DNA of 64,000 nucleotides from Pseudolactococcus insecticola (GCF_011170065.1 NZ_BLLH01000003.1:62001-126000), one strand, 5' to 3'. Positions 1 to 9,852 are shown, numbered from the stretch's first letter. Numbers and translations are program-made. Notes: a model not told the origin generated them from the letters alone.

Positions 1-805
1 AGGCGGAAAGCGCATCGCCAGTCTCAGCGAATTGCCCAACAAAACCTGCAATCATCGAATCGCCCGCACCGACTGAGTTTTTGACCGTACCCTTGATGGC
101 CTTTGCAAAATAAGTTGCGTCAGTCGTAAATAGCAAAGCACCGTCGCCCGCCATCGAGATCATGGCGTTTTGAGCACCATCTTCTAGCAACTGACGCCCG
201 TAAGGCAGAAGCTCATCGACACTTGAAAAGCTCACACCATAAATGGCTTCAAGTTCATGATTATTTGGCTTGACGACAAGCGGCTTTTGCGCAAGTGACG
301 TCACGAGTACGTCGCCTTCGATGTCAATGACAAACTCAGCCTGTTTGGCAACGACTTTTTTGATAATTTCTAGGTAAAACGCCTGACCAAGGCTGGCTGG
401 CGCTGAACCAGCCAAAACAACGATGTCATCTGACGTCAGAACGTCTAATTTTTCAAGAAAATGCGCACGCGCTTCTGACGAAATATCAGGACCAGCACCG
501 TTTATCTCGCTTTCTTCGTCAGACTTGATTTTGACATTGATCCGCGTGTCAGCGTCAATTGCTACAAAGTCAGTCGTAATCGCCTCAGTACGCAGTTTTT
601 CTTCTATGAATTTTCCTGTAAAGCCTCCTAGAAAGCCAAGTGCAGTTGACGTCGTGTTAAGCTGCGATAAAACGCGCGAGACGTTGATGCCTTTGCCTCC
701 TGGAAATTTATCGTCGCTTGTCATGCGGTTGACCTGACCAACTTTAAACTCAGGTAGTCTGACCAAAAAGTCAATGGATGGGTTAAGTGTTACTGTGTAA
801 ATCAA
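1..805 (-). CDS. fruK: 1-phosphofructokinase (partial, C-terminus outside window)
   Basis: PfkB-family sugar kinase that phosphorylates fructose-1-phosphate to fructose-1,6-bisphosphate after PTS uptake of fructose. The translation starts IYTVTLNPSID and carries the PfkB signature GGKGINVSR (about residues 37-45) and the nucleotide-binding/catalytic segment GAGDSMIAGF near residue 255. The gene runs off the left edge of the window. The start is a TTG at 805, overlapping the fruR stop (TTGA); a GGAGG lies 8 bases upstream inside fruR, and no ATG fits the conserved N-terminus. It is translationally coupled to fruR, the usual fruR-fruK-fruA order; fruA would lie outside the window. Function is confident from family motifs and context. 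Confidence 0.93.
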   Translation of the reverse strand, partial: MIYTVTLNPSIDFLVRLPEFKVGQVNRMTSDDKFPGGKGINVSRVLSQLNTTSTALGFLGGFTGKFIEEKLRTEAITTDFVAIDADTRINVKIKSDEESEINGAGPDISSEARAHFLEKLDVLTSDDIVVLAGSAPASLGQAFYLEIIKKVVAKQAEFVIDIEGDVLVTSLAQKPLVVKPNNHELEAIYGVSFSSVDELLPYGRQLLEDGAQNAMISMAGDGALLFTTDATYFAKAIKGTVKNSVGAGDSMIAGFVGQFAETGDALSA

Positions 806-1503
806 TGATTTTCCTCCGTTATAATCGTTACATCGTCATATTCTGCGAATTTGGCGAAGTATATTTTATCAAATTTTGAGCTATCCGCCAGGATGAATTT
901 TTCACGTGATTGCTTGCAAACAAGCCGTTTGATCGTGGCTTCTTCCTCATCTGGCGTTGTAATGCCGACCTCTGCTGAGATACCGTTGCAGCCGACAAAT
1001 GCCTTGCTAAAGTTAAAACTCATCAGCTGCTGCACGGCGACATTGCCCGTGACAGCATCCGTTGCAGATTTGACGGCACCTCCGATGATGATTGTTTTGA
1101 TCTGCTTATCTAAGAGCGCAGCCGCCGTATGCACCGAGTTTGTCACAACCGTCAGATTGCGCCTATCCCCTAGAAATGCTGTCATCATGGCAACGGTCGT
1201 GCCCGCATCCATAAAAATCACGTCGTCATCCAAGACTTTTTCTGCGGCTCTTTGTGCGATTTCTCGTTTTTCTTGAACGTTTTTGATAGATTTTTCAGCC
1301 ACATTTTCTTCATGGGTCATGGTCGCTAAACTTTCTGCACCTCCATGAACACGTTTGAGTTTGTGCGCTTCATCTAACTCGGTCAAATGGCGTCTGACGG
1401 TCGACTCACTACTATCAAGCGCTTGAGATAATGTTTCTAAATCCACATAACCTTTTTGATTGACCAGGGTCAGAATTTTCTGCTTTCGCTCATTTTTTAA
1501 CAT
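802..1503 (-). CDS. fruR: DeoR-family fructose operon repressor FruR
   Basis: DeoR-type regulator of 233 residues. The N-terminal winged helix (about 1-57, with the family's SESTVRRHLTEL recognition helix) is followed by the DeoR sugar-phosphate sensor domain, with an ISOCOT-like fold seen in DADAGTTV-type and NSVHTAA segments. Members next to fruK repress the fructose operon and are relieved by a fructose phosphate. It is the first gene of the operon and overlaps fruK by four bases. Its promoter carries a catabolite-responsive element, so the operon is probably under both local FruR and global CcpA control. The effector is inferred from the family, not visible here. Confidence 0.9.
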   Translation of the reverse strand: MLKNERKQKILTLVNQKGYVDLETLSQALDSSESTVRRHLTELDEAHKLKRVHGGAESLATMTHEENVAEKSIKNVQEKREIAQRAAEKVLDDDVIFMDAGTTVAMMTAFLGDRRNLTVVTNSVHTAAALLDKQIKTIIIGGAVKSATDAVTGNVAVQQLMSFNFSKAFVGCNGISAEVGITTPDEEEATIKRLVCKQSREKFILADSSKFDKIYFAKFAEYDDVTIITEENH

Positions 1504-1524
1504 CTTGTTGTCTCTTTCTGTTTT

Positions 1525-1538
1525 TGAAATCGCTTACA
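1525..1538 (-). promoter_or_regulatory. cre site (CcpA operator) of fruR-fruK
   Basis: TGAAATCGCTTACA on the plus strand matches the cre consensus TGWAANCGNTNWCA at all positions. It sits just downstream of the -10 box, over the expected transcription start, where CcpA binding normally represses. A catabolite-repressed fructose operon makes biological sense. Confidence 0.8.
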
Positions 1539-1544
1539 AATATT

Positions 1545-1572
1545 ATTATACATCTAAATTTGTCATTGTCAA
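1545..1572 (-). promoter_or_regulatory. fruR-fruK promoter
   Basis: TTGACA (1572-1567), 16-base spacer, TATAAT (1550-1545) reading on the minus strand towards fruR. Confidence 0.75.
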
Positions 1573-1621
1573 GCATTTTCTATCAAAAACTATCAAATAT
1601 AGTTGCGGTAATTTGCCAACA

Positions 1622-1656
1622 AAAAAAGCTAGCCAATTTTCTTGACTAGCTTTTTT
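1622..1656. terminator. Terminator after the MMPL gene, probably bidirectional
   Basis: Inverted repeat AAAAAAGCTAG / CTAGCTTTTTT with a 13-base loop, 18 bases past the MMPL stop codon. T-runs on both strands make it usable in either direction. Confidence 0.8.
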
Positions 1657-1673
1657 ATATATTGTCATACCTA

Positions 1674-3779
1674 TTAATCAATATGAACTTGTGGCAAGAT
1701 ACGGTCCAACCATTTTGGCAAATACCAGTTAGCGCGTCCGAACCACGCGATTGTTGCTGGAACCAAAATCATTCGAACGAGCAAGGCGTCAAACAACACG
1801 CCACCTGATAAGGCCAAGCCCATCGATTTAACTGTGGCGTCACTTGCAAAGACGAAACCTGAGAATACCGCAACCATGATGAAGATTGCAGCCATGATGG
1901 CTGGTCCATTGGCCTTCACACCTTCTTGAACCGCTAACTTCGTGTCGCCATGTTCCTTGTAAATTTCACGAATCCGACTCACCAGGAACACTTCGTAATC
2001 CATCGCGAGCCCGAACATAATTCCAATAACCAAGACTGGCAAAAAGTTCAACACCGCGATTTTTGTTGGAATACCAAGCAATGAAATCAAGTGGCCGTCT
2101 TGCAAAATCCAAACCAAGGCACCAAGTGTTGCGCCGAGTGATAAGGCGAACCCACCCACGGCTACTAGTGGAATCAGGAGTGAACGGAATACGGCTACCA
2201 GAAGAATAAAGGCAAAGACAACGATGATGACGGCAAATTTTGGCAAAGCTTTACCAATTGTGTCAGACAAATCGATACTGATCGCTGTTGCACCAGTTAT
2301 TTCCATCTTAACGTCGCCTTTTTTAGACAAGTCGCGAATATCATGGACAAGTTTCTTAGTTTTAGGGCTGTTGGCGTCCGTTTTTGGTATCACGGTGAAG
2401 AAATAATACTTGTTATCAGCACTTGGTTGTGCTGGACTGACGCTAGAAACATCAGCAATGTGATCTGTAATTTCTTTTTGCGTATCTGCAACTGCTTCAG
2501 CGCTATCACCTTGCGCAATTACAACCAGCGTTGCTTCACTACCTTCGCCATAAGCGGCTGTTTCAAGGTCGTAAGCGCGGCGTTCGGTTAATGATGTTGA
2601 CTTGCCGCCATCATTTGGCAAACCAAGGTTCATGTGACCAAATGGCACAGTAGCCATCGCTAATCCGGCAACCGTCACCAATGTCAAAATGATTTTATGT
2701 TTTGTGACGAAACGACCCCAACCACCAACAATGCGCAAATTAGCGAAAGCTGATAAGAGACGATTCCCATGTCCAGGTCGAACACGGTCACCAATCAACG
2801 TCAAGAGGGCTGGTACAAATGTTAATGACATAAACATGGCGAATACGACACCAATTGCGGCGGTAATTCCCATTGTGCCTAAGAACGAAATACCTAATGT
2901 TGTCATGGCAACCATGGCCACCACAACGGTCATGCCGGCGAAGATAACCGCCACGCCAGCAGATGCCATCGCTTTTTGCAAGGCAATTTTACGAGATGGT
3001 GCTGTGGTCAATTCTTGACGGTAGCGTGAAATGATAAACAATGCGTAATCAATCCCAACAGCCAAGCCCATCATACCAACCAATGAAGATGACACCGTTG
3101 GAATATCCAAGTAGTTCGTTAAGAAGATAATTACCATCATCGAAGAAGCCAAGCCAAGCAAGGCAGACAAGATTGGCAAACCAGCAACTAACAATGACGC
3201 AAAAGTGATAGCCAAAATCACATAGGCAATCAAGACACCAAAGCCTTCTGCTTCTTCACCTTGATCCATTGGTGAAATGGTTACTGTGCCACTCAATTCT
3301 GTTTGAATACCAGCATTTTTTGTGGTTTTGATTGCGTCGCGCACGCGACTCACCTGCTTTGCGGACACATCAGCTGCTTCTTGCTTAAAAATAACCATCG
3401 CATAAGCTGTTGTACCTTTTTTATCGTAACTGTGGATCATTTCTGGTGCAGCGACCGTCGTCACACCAGCTTGCTTTTGAATTTCAGCTAGCGTGGCATT
3501 GATCGCCTTCGTATTTGCTTCAGAAGTTAAATTCGTTTTACTGTGAAAAACGATTTTCATCTGTCCGCCTTTTGGGCTCATCGCTGGAAATTCTTTGGCC
3601 AACGTTTTCATTGCTTTAGCTGATTCTGAATCAGGCAATTCTAGTGATGCGCCAGAAAAATTGACGCCGGCATGTAAACCGATGCCAGCTACAATTGCAA
3701 TGACTGCAATCACAGCAAAAATAGTGATTTTCGCGTGGTTATAAATGCCACCTGCGAGTTTGTGTAGGGCTTTTCCCAT
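1674..3779 (-). CDS. MMPL/RND-family membrane transporter
   Basis: A 701-residue polytopic membrane protein with the duplicated RND/MMPL plan: one N-terminal membrane segment (about 15-37), a large extracellular loop, a block of five or so membrane helices, then the same pattern repeated. Both halves show the sterol-sensing-like MMPL core (GMMGLAVGIDYALFIISRYR near 235-255 and the matching MFGLAMDYEVFLVSRIRE near 590-610), whose Asp residues in 'GIDYALF' and 'AMDYEVF' fit the proton-relay position. Such proteins export lipids, drugs or siderophores by proton motive force; the substrate is unknown. It is monocistronic: promoter-proximal AAAGGAG ribosome binding site, own terminator. No TetR gene is adjacent. 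Confidence 0.85.
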   Translation of the reverse strand: MGKALHKLAGGIYNHAKITIFAVIAVIAIVAGIGLHAGVNFSGASLELPDSESAKAMKTLAKEFPAMSPKGGQMKIVFHSKTNLTSEANTKAINATLAEIQKQAGVTTVAAPEMIHSYDKKGTTAYAMVIFKQEAADVSAKQVSRVRDAIKTTKNAGIQTELSGTVTISPMDQGEEAEGFGVLIAYVILAITFASLLVAGLPILSALLGLASSMMVIIFLTNYLDIPTVSSSLVGMMGLAVGIDYALFIISRYRQELTTAPSRKIALQKAMASAGVAVIFAGMTVVVAMVAMTTLGISFLGTMGITAAIGVVFAMFMSLTFVPALLTLIGDRVRPGHGNRLLSAFANLRIVGGWGRFVTKHKIILTLVTVAGLAMATVPFGHMNLGLPNDGGKSTSLTERRAYDLETAAYGEGSEATLVVIAQGDSAEAVADTQKEITDHIADVSSVSPAQPSADNKYYFFTVIPKTDANSPKTKKLVHDIRDLSKKGDVKMEITGATAISIDLSDTIGKALPKFAVIIVVFAFILLVAVFRSLLIPLVAVGGFALSLGATLGALVWILQDGHLISLLGIPTKIAVLNFLPVLVIGIMFGLAMDYEVFLVSRIREIYKEHGDTKLAVQEGVKANGPAIMAAIFIMVAVFSGFVFASDATVKSMGLALSGGVLFDALLVRMILVPATIAWFGRANWYLPKWLDRILPQVHID

Positions 3780-3899
3780 GTGATGTTCTCCTTTTGTCTG
3801 TTGACTATAAAGCTATTCTACTGAATATCCTGCTCAAAAACAATGGACGAAACGGCAGATTTTTCGCATATTTAGGCAAAAGAAAAAAAGCACAATTTG

Positions 3900-4036
3900 T
3901 AAAATGAAGTTAGCCACCCTAGGAAGAAATTGTCCCCAACAAAAAAACACCTCAAAGATGCTATGATGTTATTCCCAAAAACAGGCAATAGGAGCTTTGA
4001 GATGCAAACGCAGCAACTATCAAAATACACCAAGTA
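3900..4036 (+). other. Intergenic stretch with possible decayed insertion-sequence end
   Basis: The 305 bases between the MMPL start and the tRNA hold no convincing gene. A CTCAAAG...CTTTGAG inverted repeat (about 3951-4002) encloses a GGAG and is followed by ATG and only ten sense codons before a stop. This looks like the start of a lost transposase gene, but I recognise no specific IS family. A minus-strand 62-codon frame here has no homologue I know and no good ribosome binding site. Confidence 0.25.
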
Positions 4037-4084
4037 AATTTTTCCTCGCACTTTTCCCATTTTTTTGATATAATAAAAGAGTTA

Positions 4085-4167
4085 GCGGAGGTGGCGGAAT
4101 GGCAGACGCGCATGCTTCAGGTGCATGTATCCGTACGGGTGTGAGGGTTCAAATCCCTTTCTCCGCA
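4085..4167 (+). tRNA. tRNA-Leu (CAG anticodon)
   Basis: A class II tRNA of 83 bases: acceptor stem GCGGAGG/TCTCCGC with discriminator A, anticodon stem CATGC/GCATG around loop TTCAGGT (anticodon CAG at 4118-4120), a variable arm, and a T arm containing GGTTCAAATCC. CCA is not encoded. A TATAAT (4069-4074) lies just upstream. It reads CUG leucine codons. Confidence 0.95.
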
Positions 4168-4176
4168 TAACAAATC

Positions 4177-4217
4177 AAAAAAGCAACTCGTCGTGTTATA
4201 TCGACGAGTTGCTTTTT
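4177..4217. terminator. Bidirectional terminator between tRNA-Leu and clpB
   Basis: Stem AAAAAAGCAACTCGTCG / CGACGAGTTGCTTTTTC with an 8-base loop; it serves the convergent tRNA (plus) and clpB (minus). Confidence 0.88.
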
Positions 4218-4221
4218 CTTT

Positions 4222-6816
4222 TTATTTGATGTCAAAGATGAGCGCATCATCTTTTAGACCGACCAGAATAACTGAGTTCGGCATGATTTTGCCTCCTACT
4301 AATTCCTTTGCAAGCGGTGTTTCCAGATGTTTGGTGATAAAGCGTTTGATTGGGCGTGCCCCATATTCGGGTTCATACGCATTTTCAGCAATCCAATCAA
4401 GCGCCGCATCCGTAAGCTCAAGTGAGATGTCTTGATGCGCCAAGCGTGCAGACAACTGCACCACGATTTTGTCGATAATCTGTTTCACCACGTTCAAGGT
4501 CAGCGGTGTAAATAAGATCGTATCATCAATTCGGTTTAGAAACTCGGGTTTAAAATGCAGCTTCAGCTCGTCCAAAACGGCTTCTTTTGTTGTATTTTCA
4601 AGCGTACCATCATCAGAAATCCCATCAAGCAAGGTTCTTGAGCCGATATTTGACGTCATGATCATCACGGTATTTTTGAAGTCAACAACCACACCTTTCG
4701 AGTCTGTCAGACGCCCGTCGTCAAGGACTTGCAGCAGGATGTTGAAGACATCGGGATGTGCCTTTTCAATCTCATCGAGTAAGATGATGGTATAAGGATT
4801 ACGACGTACGGCCTCAGTCAGCTGACCACCTTCGTCATAGCCGACATAGCCTGGAGGTGCACCGACCAGACGTGAGACACTGTGTTTTTCCATGTACTCA
4901 CTCATGTCGATGCGCACCATGTGGCTCTCAGAGTCAAATAAATCCTCGGCGAGACTCTTTGCAAGCTCAGTCTTACCGACACCCGTTGGCCCTAAAAATA
5001 GGAAACTGCCCAGCGGTTTGTTAGGATCTTGCAACCCCGCACGGCTTCTGATAATGGCATCAGACACGGCATCGACCGCTTCGTCTTGACCGACGACGCG
5101 CTGATGCAAGGTATCTGCCAAATGTAGCAGTTTTTCCTTCTCACCTTCGACTAGTTTTGTCACCGGAATGCCCGTCAGACGTCCGATGACTTCAGCAATT
5201 TCGTTATCTGTGACTGATTCTTGCACCAGATGCGTCCTATCATCAGATTCTTGAGCGGCTTCTAAGTCAGCCACTTCTTTTTCCAGTTTTGGAATCGTCC
5301 CATGGCGCAAAATAGCTGCCTGTTCAAGGTTGTAGTCGCTCTCAGCCGTTTCAAGCTCAATACGTGCTTGTTCAAGCTCAGCCCGTTTGGTATGAATGGC
5401 TTCGACTGCTTCTTTTTCAGTTTCCCAGCGCATTTTGAGCGTATTTGCCTTTTCACGTGTGTTTGCCAGTTCTTCTTGCAGGCTCAGCAGACGTTTTTTA
5501 GAGGCATCATCTGTTTCTTTTTTCAGCGCTTCTTCTTCGATTTCCAGCTGCATGAGTTTACGTGTGATTTGATCTAGCTCAGTTGGAGATGAATTCATCT
5601 CCACACGAATCGTTGCACTCGCCTCATCCACTAGGTCAATCGCCTTGTCAGGTAGAAAGCGATCTGTGATATAGCGATTTGACAGCGTTGCTGCCGCAAT
5701 CAAGGCATTGTCATGAATCTTGACACCATGGTGCACCTCAAACCGCTCTTTGAGACCACGCAAGATAGAAATCGTGTCTTCAACCGTTGGTTCCTTGACC
5801 AGAACTTTTTGAAAACGACGTTCCAAAGCCTTATCCTTTTCAAAATTCTGACGATATTCATCCAATGTTGTCGCACCGATTAGATGCAACTCACCACGCG
5901 CAAGCATTGGTTTGAGGAGATTTCCGGCATCCATAGCGCCTTCAGTTTTCCCGGCACCTACGATGGTGTGAATCTCATCAATAAAGAGAATAATCCGACC
6001 GTCAGACTTCTTGATTTCATTTAGCACAGCCTTCAGGCGCTCTTCAAACTCCCCGCGGAACTTGGCGCCCGCAATCAGAGAACCCATGTCCAAGCTAAAA
6101 ATAGTCTTATCTTGCAGATTTGTCGGCACGTCTTTTTTGACGATCCGTTGTGCCAGTCCTTCGACAATGGCGGTTTTTCCGACACCAGGCTCACCGATCA
6201 GGACGGGGTTATTTTTCGTCTTGCGCGACAAAATCCGCACGACATCACGCACTTCCTCATCACGCCCGATGACAGGATCCATCTTGCCAGCACGCACTTT
6301 TTCGACCAGATCCTCGCCGTATTTCTTGAGCGCTTCGTATTGTTCCTCTTGATTTTGACTTGTCACACTGCTACCTCCTCGCATACTCTCGATTTTTGCG
6401 CGCACCTCATTTTCAGTCACACCATTTTTGACCAGATACTGTGCCAACGGATTGTGGCTTTGTGAAAAGAGAGCTAACAGAACCGTCTCAGTTGATAAAA
6501 ACTCGTCTTTGAAGTCCCCAGCAATCTTTTCAGCCTCGTTAAATAAATTAAACAAGTTCTGACTAAAGCTCTGACCATAGGCAATGTTACTACCTGTCAC
6601 GACTGAAATCTTATCTAGTTCCTTGTCAATCTCAGATTCAAAAGCCGTCAGATTGACGCCCAGATCCTGATAAAAGTCATGGGCAAACTGCCCAGGCTGA
6701 ATCAAAAATTTCCAGAGATGTGCGATTTCGATAGTTTGATGTTGTCTCACCTGAGCGATTTTCTGCGCTTCAGCGAGTGATTGTTGTAAAGTTGTTGTCA
6801 TTTTTTCAATTTGCAT
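4222..6816 (-). CDS. clpB: ATP-dependent disaggregase ClpB
   Basis: Hexameric AAA+ chaperone that pulls proteins out of aggregates together with DnaK. The 864 residues show the whole plan: ClpN double-repeat domain (about 1-145), first AAA+ module with Walker [14 protein letters not shown] near 205-217 and [11 protein letters not shown], the long coiled-coil M-domain (about 400-530) that separates ClpB from ClpC/E, second AAA+ module with Walker [18 protein letters not shown] near 600 and [11 protein letters not shown], and a C-terminal small domain. No ClpP-binding loop is evident. The upstream region contains a CtsR box over the promoter, so heat-shock control is expected. Monocistronic. 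Confidence 0.96.
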   Translation of the reverse strand: MQIEKMTTTLQQSLAEAQKIAQVRQHQTIEIAHLWKFLIQPGQFAHDFYQDLGVNLTAFESEIDKELDKISVVTGSNIAYGQSFSQNLFNLFNEAEKIAGDFKDEFLSTETVLLALFSQSHNPLAQYLVKNGVTENEVRAKIESMRGGSSVTSQNQEEQYEALKKYGEDLVEKVRAGKMDPVIGRDEEVRDVVRILSRKTKNNPVLIGEPGVGKTAIVEGLAQRIVKKDVPTNLQDKTIFSLDMGSLIAGAKFRGEFEERLKAVLNEIKKSDGRIILFIDEIHTIVGAGKTEGAMDAGNLLKPMLARGELHLIGATTLDEYRQNFEKDKALERRFQKVLVKEPTVEDTISILRGLKERFEVHHGVKIHDNALIAAATLSNRYITDRFLPDKAIDLVDEASATIRVEMNSSPTELDQITRKLMQLEIEEEALKKETDDASKKRLLSLQEELANTREKANTLKMRWETEKEAVEAIHTKRAELEQARIELETAESDYNLEQAAILRHGTIPKLEKEVADLEAAQESDDRTHLVQESVTDNEIAEVIGRLTGIPVTKLVEGEKEKLLHLADTLHQRVVGQDEAVDAVSDAIIRSRAGLQDPNKPLGSFLFLGPTGVGKTELAKSLAEDLFDSESHMVRIDMSEYMEKHSVSRLVGAPPGYVGYDEGGQLTEAVRRNPYTIILLDEIEKAHPDVFNILLQVLDDGRLTDSKGVVVDFKNTVMIMTSNIGSRTLLDGISDDGTLENTTKEAVLDELKLHFKPEFLNRIDDTILFTPLTLNVVKQIIDKIVVQLSARLAHQDISLELTDAALDWIAENAYEPEYGARPIKRFITKHLETPLAKELVGGKIMPNSVILVGLKDDALIFDIK

Positions 6817-6907
6817 GATAGTTACTGAGCTGACTGCTATCAGTCAAACTCATTTCCTCCTTTTGTTTCTAGAAGTTTATGAGAGATTTCCTTATCTCTA
6901 AATCCTA

Positions 6908-6936
6908 TTATAACGCTTTGGTCAGTAAAGGTCAAA
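6908..6936 (-). promoter_or_regulatory. clpB promoter
   Basis: Minus-strand TTGACC (6936-6931), 17-base spacer, TATAAT (6913-6908). The -35 box and spacer are overlaid by the CtsR box. Confidence 0.78.
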
Positions 6937-6937
6937 C
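6921..6937 (+). promoter_or_regulatory. CtsR operator of clpB
   Basis: GGTCAGT-AAA-GGTCAAA matches the CtsR heptad direct repeat RGTCAAA-N3-RGTCAAA with two mismatches in the first heptad. It covers the -35 box and most of the spacer of the clpB promoter, a position that blocks RNA polymerase until heat inactivates CtsR. Confidence 0.78.
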
Positions 6938-6940
6938 TAT

Positions 6941-6970
6941 TTGACTAAGATTTTGACCTTTAATTTGACA
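6941..6970 (-). promoter_or_regulatory. Extra array of CtsR-like half-sites
   Basis: On the minus strand AGTCAAA, GGTCAAA and TGTCAAA occur with start-to-start distances of 12 and 11 bases, upstream of the canonical box. The spacing is not the usual 10, so function is uncertain; see findings. Confidence 0.4.
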
Positions 6971-6975
6971 ACAAA

Positions 6976-7004
6976 AAATACCTTGCCAAATTGACAAGGT
7001 ATTT
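6976..7004 (-). terminator. Terminator of the P-type ATPase gene
   Basis: Stem AAATACCTTG / CAAGGTATTT with a 9-base loop, A-run on the plus strand (U-run in the minus transcript), 12 bases past the stop codon. Confidence 0.8.
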
Positions 7005-7016
7005 GATTTGAAACCT

Positions 7017-9680
7017 TTATTTTTTATCCAAGCCCATTGCACGCTGGATTGCTTTTACAATTTCGACAATCACAATCATAGCAACTGAGCCAATCAGCAC
7101 AATCGCCCATTGGTAGCCGTCAAGATGCGACACATGGAAGATCTTGTTAAAGCCAGGCACGATAATCGTCACACCAAGCAAGATAAATGATACAAGGATT
7201 GACCAGTTAAATGTCTTAGAACTGAAAGGTCCGACCGTAAAGATTGATTGGTAGACTGATTTCACGTTAAAGGCATGGAAAAGTTGGATCAAGCCAAGCG
7301 TTGCAAAGGCCATGGTAAGGGCATCTGCGTGCATGGCATGACCTGAGTGAACAGGCCAAATCAGCGCCGCACCGTAAACACCTAGCACAAGTGCTGCTTG
7401 CAGCAGACCTTGATAGATGATAGATGACAGGACACCACCTGAGAAGAACGACGCCTTACGACCACGAGGTTTGTGGGTCATGATACCAGGCTCAGTCGGC
7501 TCAACACCCAAGGCAATCGCTGGGAATGTATCTGTCACCAGATTGATCCAGAGCAAGTGAACTGGCAGCAAAACGTCCCAACCAAACAAGGTTGCAAGGA
7601 AGATTGTCAGCACTTCAGCTGTATTTGCTGAAAGCAGGTATTGAATCGTTTTTTGGATATTTGAGAAGACCTTCCGACCTTCTTCGACTGCAACGATGAT
7701 CGTCGCAAAGTTATCATCAGCAAGGACCATGTCAGACGCGCCCTTAGACACTTCTGTCCCTGTAATCCCCATACCGATCCCGATGTCAGCCGTTTTAAGC
7801 GCCGGTGCATCATTGACACCATCACCTGTCATGGCAACAACCTTGCCTTCATTTTGCCAAGCTCTGACGATACGCACCTTGTGCTCAGGCGATACACGCG
7901 CATAAACGCTGTACCGCGTAACAACTTTTTGGAATTCTTCGTCAGAGAGCTCATTTAGCTCAGCGCCTGTAAAGACGTGATCTTCCGTGTCCCCTTCGTC
8001 AATGATACCCAAGCGTTTTGCAATCGCTTCAGCAGTATCTTGGTGGTCACCTGTGATCATGATCGGACGAATGCCCGCTTCTTTTGCGACGTGGACTGCT
8101 TGCGCAGCTTCCTTACGCTCAGGGTCAATCATCCCGATCAGACCTGCGAAAATCAGGTCATTTTCAAGCGTTTCACTTTCAAGCTCAGGCACCTTGTCGT
8201 CGTATTTGTAGGCCATCATCAGCACACGCAGCGCTTGTTTGGCAAGTGATTTATTCAGTGCGAGAATCTCTTCACGGTCAGCCTCGGTCATCGCAACAAC
8301 GTCATCTCCCACGACTTTTTTGCTAATGCGTTTCAAAAGCTGATCTGGTGCACCTTTGACAGCAACGAGATACTCGTTATCTGTGATTTTGTGGATGGTG
8401 CTCATGAGCTTACGATCAGAGTCAAACGGCAACTCAGCAACACGCGGCTCAGCTTTCAGCGCTTCACGCAATTCAAAGTTATGATCCAAGCCATATTGGA
8501 CAAGCGCCGTTTCAGTCGGATCTCCGATTAGTTTACCATCTTGTGAAATCTTCGTGTCATTTGCAAAATTCATCACGCGCAAAGTCATATCGTCAAATGA
8601 AATATCATCTGTCGCGTCTTGCAGTGCACCATTTGTGAAGACTTTTTCAACTGTCATCTGATTCATCGTGAGCGTCCCTGTTTTATCAGAGGCGATAATC
8701 TCAGTTGACCCTAGCGTTTCAACAGCAGGTAACTTGCGGACAATAGCATTTTTCTTAGACAAAACTTGCGTACCAAGCGCAAGGACAATCGTTACAATAG
8801 CAGGTAATCCTTCAGGAATCGCCGCAACTGCAAGGGCAACTGACGTCATCAACTCTTCAAGTGGCGCATGCCCTTGAACAAAAACGCCAATTATAAAAGT
8901 CACTGCAGCAATCGCCAAAATCGCATAAGTCAGGATTTTAGACAAGTTGTTCAAGTTTTGTTTGAGCGGTGTATCCGTTTCCTCAGCATTTTGGAGCATT
9001 GAGGCGATTTTACCAACTTCTGTTGACATACCCGTTGCGACAATCACACCCAGACCGCGGCCATAGGTCACGTTTGAGTTCTGATAAGCCATATTGACAC
9101 GGTCGCCAATCCCAGCATCCTCAGCAACTGTGACTGCCAAGTCTTTTTCAACTGGGACAGATTCGCCTGTGAGCGCTGCTTCTTCGATTTTAAGCGAGTT
9201 CACTTCGATCAGGCGCATGTCAGCTGGCACAACATCTCCAGCCTCAAGTGAAATGATGTCCCCAGGCACAAGCAAGTCTGACGAAATTTCCTCAACGTGA
9301 CCGTCACGACGCACACGTGCTGATGGTGTTGACATTGATTTGAGGGCGTCAATTGCGGCTTCTGCTTTACCTTCTTGGTAAACTCCGAAAACAGCATTAA
9401 TGATAACAACTGCCATGATGATGATGGCGTCAGAAATATCCTTACCGCCTGATGTCACAACAGACAAGATCGCAGCGATAATCAAAATAATGATCATCAA
9501 ATCCTTGAATTGCTCCAAGAATTTTGCAAGTAGGGATTTTTTCTCTCCCGCATCAAGCTCGTTTTTACCGTATTTTTCAAGGCGCGCTTGCGCATCACTC
9601 GTCGTCAGACCCTTTTTAGTGGTCGACAGGCTTGACAGCACTTCGTCAGAAGACTGCGTGTAAAATTTTTCTTTCGACAA
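7017..9680 (-). CDS. yoaB: P-type cation ATPase, probable Mn2+/Ca2+ exporter (YoaB-like)
   Basis: P2-type ATPase of 887 residues. Visible marks are the actuator TGES (EEAALTGESVPVE, about 170), the M4 motif AAIPEGLPAIVT that lines the Ca2+/Mn2+ site, the phosphorylation site SDKTGTLTMNQ (about 335), the hinge MTGDGVNDAPALK (about 620), and four C-terminal membrane helices after NLVTDTFPA. This is the PMR1/SERCA-like group. The leader contains a yybP-ykoY Mn2+ riboswitch, as reported upstream of lactococcal yoaB, so the likely job is export of excess manganese, induced by Mn2+. The gene symbol rests on this context; strict ion choice is not visible in the sequence. Confidence 0.9.
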   Translation of the reverse strand: MSKEKFYTQSSDEVLSSLSTTKKGLTTSDAQARLEKYGKNELDAGEKKSLLAKFLEQFKDLMIIILIIAAILSVVTSGGKDISDAIIIMAVVIINAVFGVYQEGKAEAAIDALKSMSTPSARVRRDGHVEEISSDLLVPGDIISLEAGDVVPADMRLIEVNSLKIEEAALTGESVPVEKDLAVTVAEDAGIGDRVNMAYQNSNVTYGRGLGVIVATGMSTEVGKIASMLQNAEETDTPLKQNLNNLSKILTYAILAIAAVTFIIGVFVQGHAPLEELMTSVALAVAAIPEGLPAIVTIVLALGTQVLSKKNAIVRKLPAVETLGSTEIIASDKTGTLTMNQMTVEKVFTNGALQDATDDISFDDMTLRVMNFANDTKISQDGKLIGDPTETALVQYGLDHNFELREALKAEPRVAELPFDSDRKLMSTIHKITDNEYLVAVKGAPDQLLKRISKKVVGDDVVAMTEADREEILALNKSLAKQALRVLMMAYKYDDKVPELESETLENDLIFAGLIGMIDPERKEAAQAVHVAKEAGIRPIMITGDHQDTAEAIAKRLGIIDEGDTEDHVFTGAELNELSDEEFQKVVTRYSVYARVSPEHKVRIVRAWQNEGKVVAMTGDGVNDAPALKTADIGIGMGITGTEVSKGASDMVLADDNFATIIVAVEEGRKVFSNIQKTIQYLLSANTAEVLTIFLATLFGWDVLLPVHLLWINLVTDTFPAIALGVEPTEPGIMTHKPRGRKASFFSGGVLSSIIYQGLLQAALVLGVYGAALIWPVHSGHAMHADALTMAFATLGLIQLFHAFNVKSVYQSIFTVGPFSSKTFNWSILVSFILLGVTIIVPGFNKIFHVSHLDGYQWAIVLIGSVAMIVIVEIVKAIQRAMGLDKK

Positions 9681-9724
9681 TATTTTTCTCCTTTTGTCTC
9701 AGTTGATATAGAAGGAAACAGAAA

Positions 9725-9852
9725 TAAAAAGAGACTTGTAGCACAATTGCTACAAGTCTCGCTGTTTAAGACAATACCGGAAAACTTTCGTTTCGTAATG
9801 ACGATATTGCCACAAATGACCTAAGCCACTCGTCTGCTACTCCCTTGAGTTC
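9725..9852 (-). ncRNA. yybP-ykoY manganese riboswitch with terminator platform
   Basis: The leader of the ATPase gene carries family marks of yybP-ykoY: GGGAGTAGC near the 5' end (9844-9836) and the conserved CGTCATTACGAAA loop segment (about 9806-9794). It is followed by a strong hairpin, AGACTTGTAGCA / TGCTACAAGTCT, and a T-run at 9725-9765. In this family Mn2+ binding stabilises the aptamer and prevents terminator formation, switching on the exporter. Confidence 0.88.

Noticed and set aside
3872-4060. 62-codon minus-strand frame before the MMPL gene
   Set aside because: Cys/Phe-rich composition with no family resemblance and no ribosome binding site; overlaps the probable element remnant.
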